Assembly (NCBI RefSeq): GCF_023898315.1
Contig: NC_064621.1
Location: 536,941,383-537,005,382, forward strand
Direction: 5' to 3'
From: Schistocerca nitens
Taxonomy: Eukaryota > Arthropoda > Insecta > Orthoptera > Acrididae
Length of the DNA stretch: 64,000 nt
Under the pieces are notes generated by a model. That model was not told the DNA's origin and searched no databases. It was given only the letters and a program-made list of their open reading frames with translations. Below, in pieces: positions 32,586 through 43,499 of the stretch (the stretch's first letter is position 1; the number at the start of each line of letters is the position of its first letter). A program made the translations under genes and the position numbers.

Positions 32586-34138
32586 AAAAAAAACTTAACT
32601 AAACTCCGCCCGAACAGACCACGAAGGCCCAACGGAACCGATCGGCCGCCGTGTCATCCTCATGTAAGCGTATTGTCATATCGCTGGCTTAGTTGTGGAG
32701 TGTCTTTGCGGGCAGCCGCGCCTCGAGAGTCGAGCGCGGGACACGGTACTGTTATGTTGTGTAGTGTGTAGCTTTACATGTAAGAAGCATTGTTAGTATT
32801 TAGGTTGAAGTGTTGCTACAAGTGCTATTACAGTAAAGTGATAAAATATGGAAGTAATTGACAGGAAACATGTAACACGTCCGGGAGTACTAATGTAGCT
32901 TTAAACTGACTTCTCATTTCGTGACCGTTTCTTGACCGTGCGCCCTGTCCACACCACGTACCTGGTAATCCCGCGGCGGTCGTGCTGTTCTGCTCCACAC
33001 TGCTGCTGGCTTGCCTGAAATTATCTACCGAATTATGGAAGCGAGTTTAGGGGAGCCAAGCACAACACTGTCCTACGTCTGGTATGAACATCTATATTCT
33101 GAGACGATAAGGAATCCACAGGTCGCACTGTTTACACTCAAAATCGTAAATGTTTATCCCAATTAACGATCTTGATGATTAACAGTCCAAAATATCATTC
33201 AGACGAGCGTACGCGTAAACGACACGACGCGGGTGATTGTTGATGATGCGGAAGCCTAATGATCGCACGAAAGTTCTTCCGCTCGTCACACCTACACAGA
33301 TATTTGGTGGTAGTCCTCCTTGGCAACAAGTAATGATATTTTAACACTGTTCACAAGTTAAATTTACAGTTCACAGTTCTCAGTTGTACGAGCGTGCGCG
33401 TAACCGTCGCGACGCGGCTGATTGTTGATAATGCGGAAACGCGAAGATCGAACGCACGTCCTCACGCTCCCTATAAGACATTGGCACTTGTTTGTACACT
33501 TTCGTGGTGACTAATTTTTGCTGATTGACATTAGTTCATTCTGAGAGACCGAACACGGCGCGGATGATTGGTACTGTACGGTACGACACGCAACGAGAAG
33601 ATACACAAACACGTTATCAGCAGCACTGCTCATTTTTAAATTACTTCTTGACGCACTTTCCTCTGAATCATTTGCATATTTTATAACTTTACTGCAATAA
33701 CACTTGTAGCAACACTCCAACTTTCATGCTAACAATGCCTCTCACATGCAGAGCTACACACTACACAACATAACAGTTCCGTGTCCCGCGCTCGACCTCG
33801 CAAAAACGCTGCCCGCAAAGATACTCCACAACTACGCCAGCGATATGACAATACGATTACACTCAGCCCACAGGCGTCACTGGATGCGGATATGAAGGGG
33901 CATGTGGTCGGCACACCGCTCTCATAGCCGTATGTCAGTTTCCGAGACCGGAGCCGCTACTTCTCAGTCAAGTAGCGCCTCAGTTTGCTTCACAAGGGCT
34001 GAGTACACCCCGCTTGCCAATAGCGCTCGGCAGACTGGATGGTCAGCCATCCAAGTGCTAGCCCAGCCCGACAGCGCCTAAGTTCGGTGATCTGACGGGA
34101 ACCGGTCGTTACCACTGCGGCAAGGCCGTTGGCCTAAG
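32586..34138 (-). repeat. 5S rRNA-headed SINE (SINE3-like), interrupted
   Basis: Flanked by TGAGGAAT at 32578-32585 and 34139-34146. On the minus strand the 5' end (34133 down to about 34040) follows 5S rRNA: GCCAACGGCCTTGCCGCAGT, then the ATCACCGAACTTAGGCGCTG region and CACTTGGATGG-type C-box sequence. The body includes GCCGCCCGCTCT-like segments, then is broken by a 1.2 kb TIR element and resumes to its end near 32586. Without the insert it is about 350 bp. Confidence 0.85.
32663..33861. mobile_element. 1.2 kb long-TIR element with TGTAA ends, CTCA duplication
   Basis: The arms are inverted repeats of about 200 bp: left 32663 to about 32870 beginning TGTAAGCGTATTGTCATATC, right about 33640-33861 with its complement TGTAATCGTATTGTCATATC. 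CTCA flanks both ends (32659-32662 and 33862-33865). No ORF of note lies inside. The interior holds two direct copies of a 'cgacgcggntgattgttgat' block (near 33202-33290 and 33388-33470) and a weaker third near 33547. TGTnA ends with a 4-bp duplication recall Ginger-type elements, but no integrase-like gene is here to confirm that. Confidence 0.78.
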
Positions 34139-34239
34139 TGAGGAATGAATTTTCAAATTATTTCATACCTACTCAATGGGAACTGGCTGGGCAATACGCT
34201 CATATCACGATGTAACAAGTCAGTTCACATGAAACGGTT

Positions 34240-34836
34240 AAATGTACTGTTCTGATAAAAATCTGACGAAAAATTTGCCAGAGTTGATTGAGTACCAGCT
34301 GCTTGTAGAGAAGGCACAATAAAACTTAATGCCGAAAAACAGGGTCATTTTCTGACATCTTCCGTTCATCTCCCACTATTTTTGTTTTTCATTTTGTAAG
34401 CCCCTGAGAAACCCGTAATTAAAATGAAAACATGGTTATTAAGAAGGGTTTATAATATACGTAGGTACCGACGTATTGATAATTTTCTGATGTTGATAAA
34501 CAATGTAAAATTGTTTGTGAAATAAACTTACCTGATTTCATAAATTGTTTAGTTTCGTATTAATCGATGTCTGTCGCTAATTTATCCATCACTAGATTCT
34601 TATTAACTGTATTTTTAAAATCTGGGTTCTGGGTGTCCAAGAGGATTGTATTTAATTCGTATGCTTTAGTGAGTTTTCACACATCCTCGTGGGTCCACTG
34701 TTTATCGGACTGGGCCATACTCTACTTTCAGCAGATTCAAACTTTCTTGAAGTGACGAAAGTATTCACAGAGAGCGTGGGAAAAACGTTTACAGCAGCGA
34801 GAATAATGCAACACTACATCTCTCTGAGAGCTCCCG
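34240..34836. other. No gene recognised
   Basis: AT-rich sequence with nothing recognised. Confidence 0.5.
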
Positions 34837-34849
34837 TTCTACTTTCGGC

Positions 34850-34976
34850 TGATACCGGCGGAGATTCGAGTCCTCCCTCGGGCATGGGTGTGTGTGTGTT
34901 TGTCCTTAGGATAATTTAGGTTAAGTAGGGACTGATGACCTTAGTAGTTAATTCCCATAAGATTTCACACATTTTT
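34850..34976 (+). repeat. 5'-truncated SINE with exact 13-bp duplication
   Basis: Flanked by TTCTACTTTCGGC (34837-34849 and 34977-34989). It starts near the B box (GGAGATTCGAGTCCTCCCTC), continues through the shared CGGGCATGGGTGTGTGTG body, and ends ATTCCCATAAGATTTCACAC with a T-rich tail. Confidence 0.9.
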
Positions 34977-34989
34977 TTCTACTTTCGGC

Positions 34990-35800
34990 GAGAATTCTCA
35001 GAAGCTTTGAACTTGCGAGTTTTGCTCTTGACAGTGTGCTTACCACTATTGACAGTAAAATTTCTCATGTGTTAGCGCACCTGAAGACTGTAATTTACTG
35101 CCAGTAAAACATATTTTGAAAATTTTTGTAATATGTTTTGTTTACTTATTATTGTGTCCTCTGGCTGGCGTATACGTGCCCCCGTAAGTGCGTAAAAATG
35201 TCTCATACCAGAGGCAAGTTCAAGCATTTGACTTGAACCTATATAAAATTATTTAGCACTCTTAAACGTTATGTTGCGTTAGTAGTATGTATGCCAATTT
35301 ATAAGTTAATAACTACGTTATAAGCTTCAACAATTCTAAACAAGATACAACTAATCAAGAAAATTTTTAAAAAATCGAAAAGAAATGTGTATAAATGTAT
35401 CCCGGTCTTACCTACTAGTCGCACTGCTTCCTGTTGTGACTTTTTTAAAACATGCACAATGTTTCGGGAATCCGTATGATGTGTAGGAAATGACTTATCT
35501 GCAAATAAACATTGTTCACAATGAATATATACTGAACAGATTGACTGTAAGCACACTCTCACAGTACCTAATTTGTTTAGGGCTCGTCTCATAATTATCT
35601 GACAACAGAGTCATATTAATTTGCCCAACATTTTAGATCTTCATTACTCGGTGTCTCGTTGTTTTTCTACACATAAAGCACCGCTTGGTAGCACAATAAC
35701 TATAATTAGATCTTCGTCATACTTACCCATGGGCAGAAACAATTCAGCAAAATTATGCTACTAACAAACAGTCCTGTTGGAAGAACATCTTCAACTGAGC
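34990..35800. other. No gene recognised
   Basis: AT-rich sequence; a 97-residue minus-strand ORF (35299-35592) has no recognised motif. Confidence 0.5.
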
Positions 35801-35806
35801 ATTATA

Positions 35807-36848
35807 GCAGAGGTTGAAAAAACCGCTTCAGTTGTAAATTACTTTATTTTCACACGACCGGTTTCGGACTGTTATAAGCCCATCCTCAGCTGTCGTACTG
35901 AAAATAGCAAAAGACGGGAGACAATTTTCACACGCCGCAACACACATTTAAAACTTGTTGGCCACTCATGTAAAAGGAAAGTTTCATTGCGATTTACGGT
36001 TTATATAATAATTTTATATCGCACCTTCAAAAATGGTTCAAATGGCTCTGAGCACTATGGGACTTAACATCTGAGGTCATCAGTCCCCTAGACTTAGAAC
36101 TACTTAAACCTAAGGACGTCACACACATCCATGCCCGAGGCAGGATTCGAACCTGCGACCGTAGCTGTCGTGCGGTTCCAGACTGAAGCGCCTAGAACCG
36201 CTCGGCCACTACGGCCGGCTATCCCACCTTCCACTCAGTTTTACCACAGTTCTGGACCGACCTGTTCAATACGATCCTTTACTACGCATAATGCACTTTT
36301 AACTTACATCGTGCATTTTTATGTAATTTTTTTGTTATGCTTGATTGTAAAAGTAAACCACTAAATTCAAATTGTGAACGGCCGAGCGAGTGGCCCCGCG
36401 TTCTTCTCTCCGTCAATGGATGGCAGCACTTTTGCCACTCTGGTTTACCAATTTGCCTCCTCGTTCGCATCCGCTACTCCCTGTTCTGCGCCTGGTACAC
36501 GCGGCGCTCGGGGATCACAGCACAGAGTAAGTGTCGTTATACCATATGTATATATTCCCTACCCAGGCAGTCGTCCGTAGTAATATCTGGTGCAACTTTC
36601 GCATTGACATAGGTTTCACAGCACCTAGCACGACTGGCGGTTTCGAAATGTTTTTTAAAAGTTTTTAAAACTTTTTAGAAAAGAGAAAAGTTTGTATTTT
36701 GTTTTTTATGGGTGTTGCGGCGTGTGAAAATTATCTCCCGTCTCTTTCTATTTCCAGTACGACACCTGAGGATGGGCTTATAACAGTCCCAAATCGGTCG
36801 TGTGAAAATAAAGTAATTTACAACTGAAGTGGTATTTTCAACCTCTGC
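35807..36848. mobile_element. 1.04 kb long-TIR element, TA duplication
   Basis: Arms of about 140 bp are inverted copies (35807 to about 35945, and about 36710-36848), beginning GCAGAGGTTGAAAAAACCGC and including CACACGACCGGTTTCGGACT. TA flanks both ends (35805-35806, 36849-36850). A SINE is nested inside at 36029-36220. No transposase is present. Confidence 0.88.
36029..36220 (-). repeat. tRNA-headed SINE nested in the TIR element
   Basis: Minus-strand copy of the 12172 type: head GGCCGAGCGGTTCTAGGCGC, B box GGTTCGAATCC, body to CATTTGAACCATTTTTG. Imperfect direct repeats ATCGCACCTTC (36018-36028) and ATCCCACCTTC (36221-36231) flank it. Confidence 0.92.
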
Positions 36849-36939
36849 TATGCTACTTATAAAAAAAATTTGTGAAAACTGGGCAGATACCTGTACTATT
36901 AATGTTTTGGTCTTAGCAAATCGCTTCCCTGGGGGAGTT

Positions 36940-37060
36940 CTCTACCGCACGCCTGTGCAGTGGTGCTCGACTCGGAGATAAGAGGGTTCGAATCCCTATC
37001 GTGAAAAATTTTCACTGCCAGTGTTTGGCCTGGGAAGGGGAAGAGTGGTGGTGCCACAAA
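36940..37060 (+). repeat. tRNA-like SINE fragment
   Basis: Contains a perfect B box GGGTTCGAATCCC (36984-36996) after a degenerate head, then GTGAAAAATTTTCACTGCC. It cannot fold as a tRNA over the A-box side, so I treat it as a SINE fragment. Confidence 0.55.
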
Positions 37061-37319
37061 GTTCCTGATCCCTTGCCTTTCTTCAACTTACCTTCTAAGA
37101 TAAGCCGTTTGGATATTTCTCAAGGTCAGATTCTACCATAGTTTTCGTTTCACCTGTAAATACTTCGTGTCAGTATTTTCCAATATGATTTATTAAAATG
37201 ATGATTCGGCAATACTCACATCGTCCAGAAACTACCTTCTTTGGAAGTGGGACTACTACATTCACTTTAAAGTCGAAGAGCAACACGTCTTTCTAGTTTA
37301 TCTTGCACTGAATTAGATA

Positions 37320-38709
37320 CTCTACTGGCCATCAAAATTGCTACACCAAGAAGAAATGCAGATGATAAACGGGTATTCATTACACAAATGTATTATACTA
37401 GAACTGACATGTCGTTACATTTTCACGCAATTTGGGTGCATAGATCCTGAGAACTCAGTTCCCAGAACAACCACGTCTGGCCGTAATACGGCCTTGATAC
37501 GCCTGGGCATTGAGTCAAACAGAGCGTGGATGACGTGTATATGCTGCTTCAACACGATACCACAGTTCATCAAGAGTAGTGACTGGTGTATTGTGACGAG
37601 CCAGTTGCTCGGCCACCATTGACCAGACGTTTTCAATTAGTGAGAGACCTGGACAATGTGCTCGCCAGGGCAGCAGTCTAACATTTTCTTTATTCAGAAA
37701 GGCCCGTACAGGAGCTGCAACATGCGGTCGTGCATTATCCTGCTGAAATGTAGGGTTTCGCAGGGATCGAATGAGTATACAGCCGCGGGTCGTAACACAT
37801 CTGAAATGTACCGTCCACTGTTCAAAGTCCCGTCAATGCGAACAAGAGGTGACCGAGACATGTAACCAATGGCACCCCATACCATCACGCTGGGTGATAC
37901 GCCAGCATAGCGATGACGAATACACGCTTCCAATGTGTGTTCACCGCGATGTCGCCAAAAACGTATGCGACCATCATGATGCTGTAAACGGAACCTGGAT
38001 TCATCCGAAAAAATGACGTTTTGCCATTCGTGCACCCAGTTTCGTCATTGAGTACACAATCGCAGGCGCTCCTGTCTGTGATGCAGCGTCAAGGGTACCC
38101 GCAGCCATGGTCTCCGAGTTGACAGTCAATGCTGCTGCAAACGAAGTCGAACTATTCGTGCAGATGGTTGTTGTTTTGCAAACGTCCCTATCTGTTGACT
38201 CAGGGATCGAGACGTGGCTGCAAGATCCGTTACAGCCATGCGGATAAGATGCCTGTCATCTCGACTGCTAGTGGTACGAGGCCGTTGGGATCCATCACAG
38301 CGTTCCGTATTACCCTCTTGAACGCACCGATTCCATATTCTGCTAACAGTTACTGGATCTCGACCAACGCGAGCATCAATGTCGCGATACGATAAACCGC
38401 AATCGCGATAGGCTACAATCCGACCATTATCAAAGTCGGAAACGTGATGGTACGCATTTCTCCTCCTTACACGAGGCATCACAACAACGTTTCACCAGGA
38501 ACGCCGGTCAACTACTGTTTGTGTATGAGAAATCGGTTGGAAACTTTCCTCATTTCAGCAAGTTGTAGGTGTCGCCACCGGCGCCAACCTTGTGTGAATG
38601 GTCTGAAAAGCTAATCATTTGCATATCATAGCATCTTGTTCCTGTCGGTTAAATTTCGCGTCTGTAGTACGTCATATTCATGGTGTAGCAATTTTAATGG
38701 CCAGTAGTG
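37320..38709 (-). mobile_element. Tc1-like element, inactivated
   Basis: 1,390 bp between TA at 37318-37319 and 38710-38711. The ends begin CTCTACTGGCCATCAAAATT (left) and CACTACTGGCCATTAAAATT (from the right). The minus-strand transposase is a relative of the intact one at 13663-14703 but is in pieces. The ends and coding sequence differ enough that this is another family. Confidence 0.9.
37415..38482 (-). pseudogene. Broken Tc1-like transposase
   Basis: Starts at 38482 (MMPRVRRRNAYHHVSDFDNG) and reads two HTH units to LRLQQHG. A short spacer with stops follows, then VIFSDESRFRLQHHDGRIRF (first Asp) and PSVMVWGAIGYMSR (38035-37694). The second Asp block is lost in a frameshifted FSRIMHDRMLQLL where QQDNARPHV belongs. 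A last piece (37636-37415) has the IHALFDSMPRRIKAV segment typical of the C-terminus. Confidence 0.88.
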
Positions 38710-38936
38710 TAGGTTGAGGGAGAAAAAGATCTTGGGAACTGGGTGCAGGTAACGAGCAATGGGCGAAAGGGGAACAGCTCTTCCACTTCACGTACATTTG
38801 AGCTAACAGTATCGAATAAATTTGACGTGTTACGGGAAGTAGGAGGGGAATAGCCTGATCCAGCTGTAGGTCACAGTAAGGTGCAGCAGACTTCTAGCAA
38901 TGAAACCCACCCAGTGTTGGTCGGTACCAAAAGAGA

Positions 38937-39560
38937 GTGGGAAGAAAAGAGTCTTGCTGCTACCATGTAGTAGCCATGAGGTGTGTGTGTGTGTGTGGGG
39001 GGGGGGGGGTGAGCCAGATGCTGCCGGAGAAGCTAGGAACAGTGTACCGGGTCACGAGCATTGTGAAGTCAAGTGCTAGTCTTACTGCGATGAGAGAGGA
39101 TATAGTGAACTGGTGGAAAGGTTGTTAAGGTTATGGCAAAGAGGATCAGGTTATTAAGGTTATGGCAAAGAGGATCATGTTATTATAACAGTTGGAGCTG
39201 GGAACAGCCCGGCTAAGAACTGTAAATACAGCGTTATGGGTGAGGTGAATGAAATAGTACAGCTACACAGACACACGTGTGAGTTTTGTGGAGGTCCTGC
39301 AGCGCCGTGGCCAGTCCTTGGTTAACACTGCTGTGAGCTATGTGAACGCTGAGTTGAGCATGCTGCTGCTGACTGAAACGGAATCTCATATGAGTACAGT
39401 GCCTGTTGCTGCACTTATCAGCTGGGGATGTACTAGTTATGGCTTACACCTCAATAGGAGAGGGAAAGATAGGTTGGCTGAACTTCTTGCACGTAATATA
39501 CGGGGGCCACACATAGCAGAATCCATTTGGTTACTAGTGTCAGAGAGGCACATTTTTTAG
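38937..39560 (+). pseudogene. LINE ORF1 fragment with SGNH-hydrolase-like region
   Basis: Readable parts resemble the esterase-like ORF1 of some CR1-type LINEs: TSIVKSSASLTAMREDIVN, a following GYGKEDHVIITVGAGNS block and, in another frame, HLNRRGKDRLAELLARN (39430-39500), which fits the terminal His-containing GxHLN motif. A 28-bp unit 'aaggttatggcaaagaggatc' is duplicated in tandem at 39127-39177. In the family this protein binds RNA or may hydrolyse esters; here it is broken. Confidence 0.6.
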
Positions 39561-39899
39561 GTTAAAATCAGGATTCAGGCATCCTGTTTTGAAAGAAGTC
39601 AAAATAATAGAAGATCCCTACTTTTGTACTTTTTAACAATGTACAGAAAAGTAAGTTTAGATTATTTCATCAAAATATTAGAGGATTGGTTAATAAGGTA
39701 TAAGAGCTTTTTGTCTGTTTGGAAAATTTATAGAGAAATCCTTTTCCTGTCTGCGCACCACGTAACGACAGGGTTTGATAAGTTACCTTTAAATTTCACG
39801 TTCAAGGAATCGTTCACACAGAGGCTAGTAAAACATACCGTCATTTGACAATCGGAAAGACTGACGTACGGGCGACATAGAAAGAAGCATATCAGGCGT

Positions 39900-41100
39900 A
39901 GACAAACCACAGAGAGATTTGAAAAAAAAAAAAAAGTCAATCACCAGGTCCAGATGGAATCCCAGTTCGATATTACAAAGACTACACAACGTCATTGGCC
40001 CCTTACCTATCTTGCATTTATCGTGAATCTCTCGCCCAGCACAAAGTCTAAAGCGACTCGAAGAAAGTGCAGGTGATTCCAGTATATAAGAAAGGTAAAA
40101 AGAACAGACTCGCAAAATTACAGGCAAATATCCCTAATTTCTATTTGCTGCAGAGTCCTCGAACATATTCTCAGTTCAGATATAATAAACTTTCTTGAGA
40201 CTAAGAAGCTTATGTCCAGAATCAGTTTGGATTTAGAAAGCATCCCCCGTGCGAAACTCAGCTTGCCCTTTCCTCATATGATATACTGAAAACTATGGAT
40301 GAGAGGCAACAGGCAGATTCCATATTTCTAGATTTCCGAAAAGCATTTGACACGGTGCCCCATTGCAGGCTGTTAACAAAGGTACAAGCATATGGAATAA
40401 GTTCACAGATATGAGAATGGCCTCGACGGTGAATGTTCAGCAGAGACAAGGGTATCGTCAGGAGATTCACAGGGAAATGTGATAGAACTGCTATTGTTCT
40501 CTATTTACATAAGTAATTTGGCGGACAAGGTAGGCAGCAATCCGCTGTTGCTTGCTGATGATGCCGTGGTGTACGGTAAGGTGTCGAAGTTGAATGACTC
40601 TAGGAAGATACAAGACATAGACAAAATGTCCAGTTGATGTGATGAACGGCAGCTGGCCCTAAATGTGGTAAAAGGTGAACTAATCCGGATGGGTAGAAAG
40701 GACAAACCTGTGATGTTCGTATACAGTGTTACTAGTGTCCTACTTAACACAATCAAATCGTTTAAATATCTGGGCGTCACGTTACAAAGCTATATGAGGT
40801 GGAACGATAATGTGAAAATTGTGGTAGGAAGGCAAGTGGTCGACAATAGTTTATTGGGTGAATTTTAGGAAAGAGTGGTTCACCTGTATAGGAGACCGCA
40901 TATAGGACGGTGGTGCGACCTATTCTTGAGTACTGCTCAAGTGTCTGGGATCCGTACCACATCGGGTTGAAGGATAACATCGAAGCAGTTCAGAGGCGGG
41001 CTGCTACATTTGTTACAGGTAGGTTACAGAGATGCTTCGGGAACTCTAATGGGAATCCCTGGAGGAAAGGCGACGTTCTTTTCGGGAAAGACTACTGAGA
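39900..41100 (+). pseudogene. LINE reverse transcriptase, broken
   Basis: Motifs in changing frames: KSQSPGPDGIPVRYY (39935-39980), VQVIPVYKKGKKN, NQFGFRKHPPCETQLALSS, SIFLDFRKAFDTVPHCRLL (about 40320-40380), LLADDAVVYGKV in the place of YADD (LLADD by eye near 40550), then FKYLGVTLQSYMRWND and VVRPILEYCSSVWDPYHIG (40910-40970). At least six breaks. The last two blocks are the thumb and C-terminal region common to CR1/jockey-like elements. Confidence 0.8.
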
Positions 41101-41671
41101 AAATTTAGAGAAGCGGTATTTAGAGCTGACTGCGGCCAACATACATATCGGGTGAGGATCACGAAGATAAAATACGAGTAATTAGGGCTAATATGGAAGC
41201 GTACAGACAGTCTTTTTTCCCTCGCTCTATTTGCGATTGGAACAGGGGGGGGGGGGGGGAATGACAAGTAGTGGCACAGCGTACCCTCCGCCATGCACCG
41301 TATGGTGGCTTGCGGAGTATCGGTGTGGATATAGATAAAAGATTACGCTATAGCAGCTTACTCATGCAGAACTAATATGGGAAAAGGAGGACTTGCTACA
41401 TATATTAACACAGGACACAGGTTAAAAGACCCTGAGACAAATTGGTATGTAGTGATCAGCACATAGAAGTGTGTTCTTGTGAACTGATACTGAAAACTGT
41501 TCACTTTTAACTGTAACTATATATAGATCTCCACTGGGCAACTTTGGACTGTTTATAAGGAATCTGGAGCAAGCAGTTAATAGTCTGTAGTGACGTCAAT
41601 GTACATTTTTTAGGGTACTGTGATAGAAAACATGATCTGGAAACCTTATTTGGATCCTAAAATATCATCTT

Positions 41672-42647
41672 ACAAGGGAACCTCCCCATCGCATCCCCCT
41701 CACATTTAGTTATAAGTTGGTACAGTGGATAGGCCTTGAAAAACTGAACACACATCAATCGAGAAAACAGGAAGAAGTTGTGTGGAACTATGAAAAAAAT
41801 AAGCAAAATATACAAACTGAGTAGTCCATGCAGATGATAGGCAACATCAAGGCAACTGTGCGCCCAGTAAGCGCCGTGGTCGCGTAGTTAGCGTGAGCAA
41901 CTGCGGAACGAGAGGTCCTTGGTTCAACACTTCCCTCGAGTGAGAAGTTTTATTTTTTATTTTCAGATAATTATTATCTAACAGACTCTTATGTTTTCAT
42001 CACTTCTTTGGGAGTGATTATCACATCCACAAGAAAACCTAAATCGGGCCAGGTAGAAGAATCTTTTTACCCATTCGCCAAGTGTACAAGTTAGGTGGGT
42101 CGACAACATATTCCTGTTGTGTGACGCACATGGCGTCACCAGTGTCGTATAGAATGTATCAGACGTGTTTTCCTGTGGAGGAATCGGTGGACCTATGACC
42201 TTGCGATCAAATGTTTTCGGTTCTTATTGGAGAGGCACCTCCTTTCGTCTACTAATTGCACGGTTTTGCGGTGCGGTCGCAAAACACAGACACTAAACTT
42301 ATTACGGTAAACAGAGACGTCAATGAACGAACGGACAGATCATAACTTCGCGAAAATAAAAAATAAAAATTTTCATTGGAGGGAAGATTTGAACCAAGGA
42401 CCTCTCGTTTCGAAGCTGCTCACGCTAACCACGGGACCATGGCGCTCCTAGGCTCATGACATTCGTGATGTTACTTATCTTTCGCATTGACTACTCAGTT
42501 TGTATATTTTGCTTTTTTTTTTTTTTTCATAGTTCCACACTACTTCTTCGTGTTTTCTCGATTGATCTGTGTTCAGTTTTTCAAGGCCTATGCACTGTGC
42601 CAACTTATGACTAAATCTGAGGGGGGTGCGATGGGGAGGTTCCCTTG
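41672..42647 (-). mobile_element. Second copy of the long-TIR element, TTA duplication
   Basis: 976 bp, flanked by TTA at 41669-41671 and 42648-42650. The arms match those at 10696-11654, including the tRNA-like segments in each arm; the interior is the reverse complement of that in the first copy, so it lies in the opposite orientation. It interrupts the LINE endonuclease region, so it is younger than that LINE. Confidence 0.85.
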
Positions 42648-43499
42648 TTAGTAATCAATTTTACAACACAGCTCAATAAAGACAGTATGACCATAACTGA
42701 TGTTTTCTTTGCTGAGGCTAAAAGAAAGAAAAAACTGTTTACCTGGTGACAAATGTCCTCTTGATCATGATGCAAAATTAGTTATGGTAAATAGTATAGT
42801 GCTTTATGGTATGATTCTCCTCGGCTAAATCATTTAGAATAATTAATGAATTCAGGATAAATGTTTTTAAGAACAGTTTTCAGAAGATGACATGGAATTA
42901 AATTTATATTGAACAAAATGCTAACATAAAATTTAATCGGATCCATGATAAATTCATATCATTATTTGCAAATAATCAGCAAGGAGGAACTAGTCATGTA
43001 AAACAACATAGATCACCAGAGAAACTAAAGTGCCTTGTGAAACGAAAAGGGAAATTTATCTTTTCGCAAGAACAAATAGTGGTTCTGCAGTAGTTCCACA
43101 TTACAAACATTACTCACAATTACTAGTAAAGGTTTTTATAAAATCAAGAACATGCACATAATGACAACAATCAGATTACATAGAATACATTGAAATGGAA
43201 GACAGGACAACCAGCCACAGAACACAGTAACATCACTATTAAACTGAATGAAAGTGATATAAATGAAGAGCATCAGGCAGAGAATGCATTTAATAATCAT
43301 TTCTTAAATATAGTATAAAGCATAGGGACAAACAATTTCAGAGAAAAATCACAGCAGTATGTCGAAAAAGTAACTCTCATAAAATTCAATCATATGGCTG
43401 TACACCTAGTTCACCTTCTGAAATTAAGAAAGTTGTACATTCTTTCAAAAATAAAGGCTTATCTGATTTTTATGGTGTTTCTGATAAAATACTAAAGTT

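Larger units (their letters stand above)
31831..34235 (+). pseudogene. PIF/Harbinger transposase (HARBI1-like), interrupted
   Basis: The N-terminus is missing. Readable parts: FPHCIGAIDGHYVVIQASHN (first Asp in GAIDG), GVVDANYSFT (second Asp), SDGGVFFNCSL, then after stops a TDDAFPMKS stretch and HRSVENAFGILANK (Glu). In another frame the C-terminal part follows: GMIDAEDLCTHTVIPWQWRN and FASQKEMRN (32391-32585). A 5S-headed SINE starts there, and after it (34139) the frame resumes as EMRNEFSNYF. Several stops and at least one frameshift make it inactive. Its class is the one that makes TWA duplications like those at 10696 and 41672. Confidence 0.85.
38715..41336 (+). mobile_element. Decayed LINE with SGNH-like ORF1
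   Basis: ORF1-derived sequence (38937-39560) is followed by endonuclease scraps (39624-39848) and reverse transcriptase (39900-41100), then a 3' end 'tatggtggcttgcggagtat' and GATATAGAT-type tail at about 41336. The family is distinct from the LINEs at 26.9 and 41.3 kb. A G-run near 41247-41258 lies in the 3' part. Confidence 0.8.

Noticed and set aside
36374-36580. Small ORFs inside the TIR element as a transposase
   Set aside because: They are short, overlapping and without DDE motifs.
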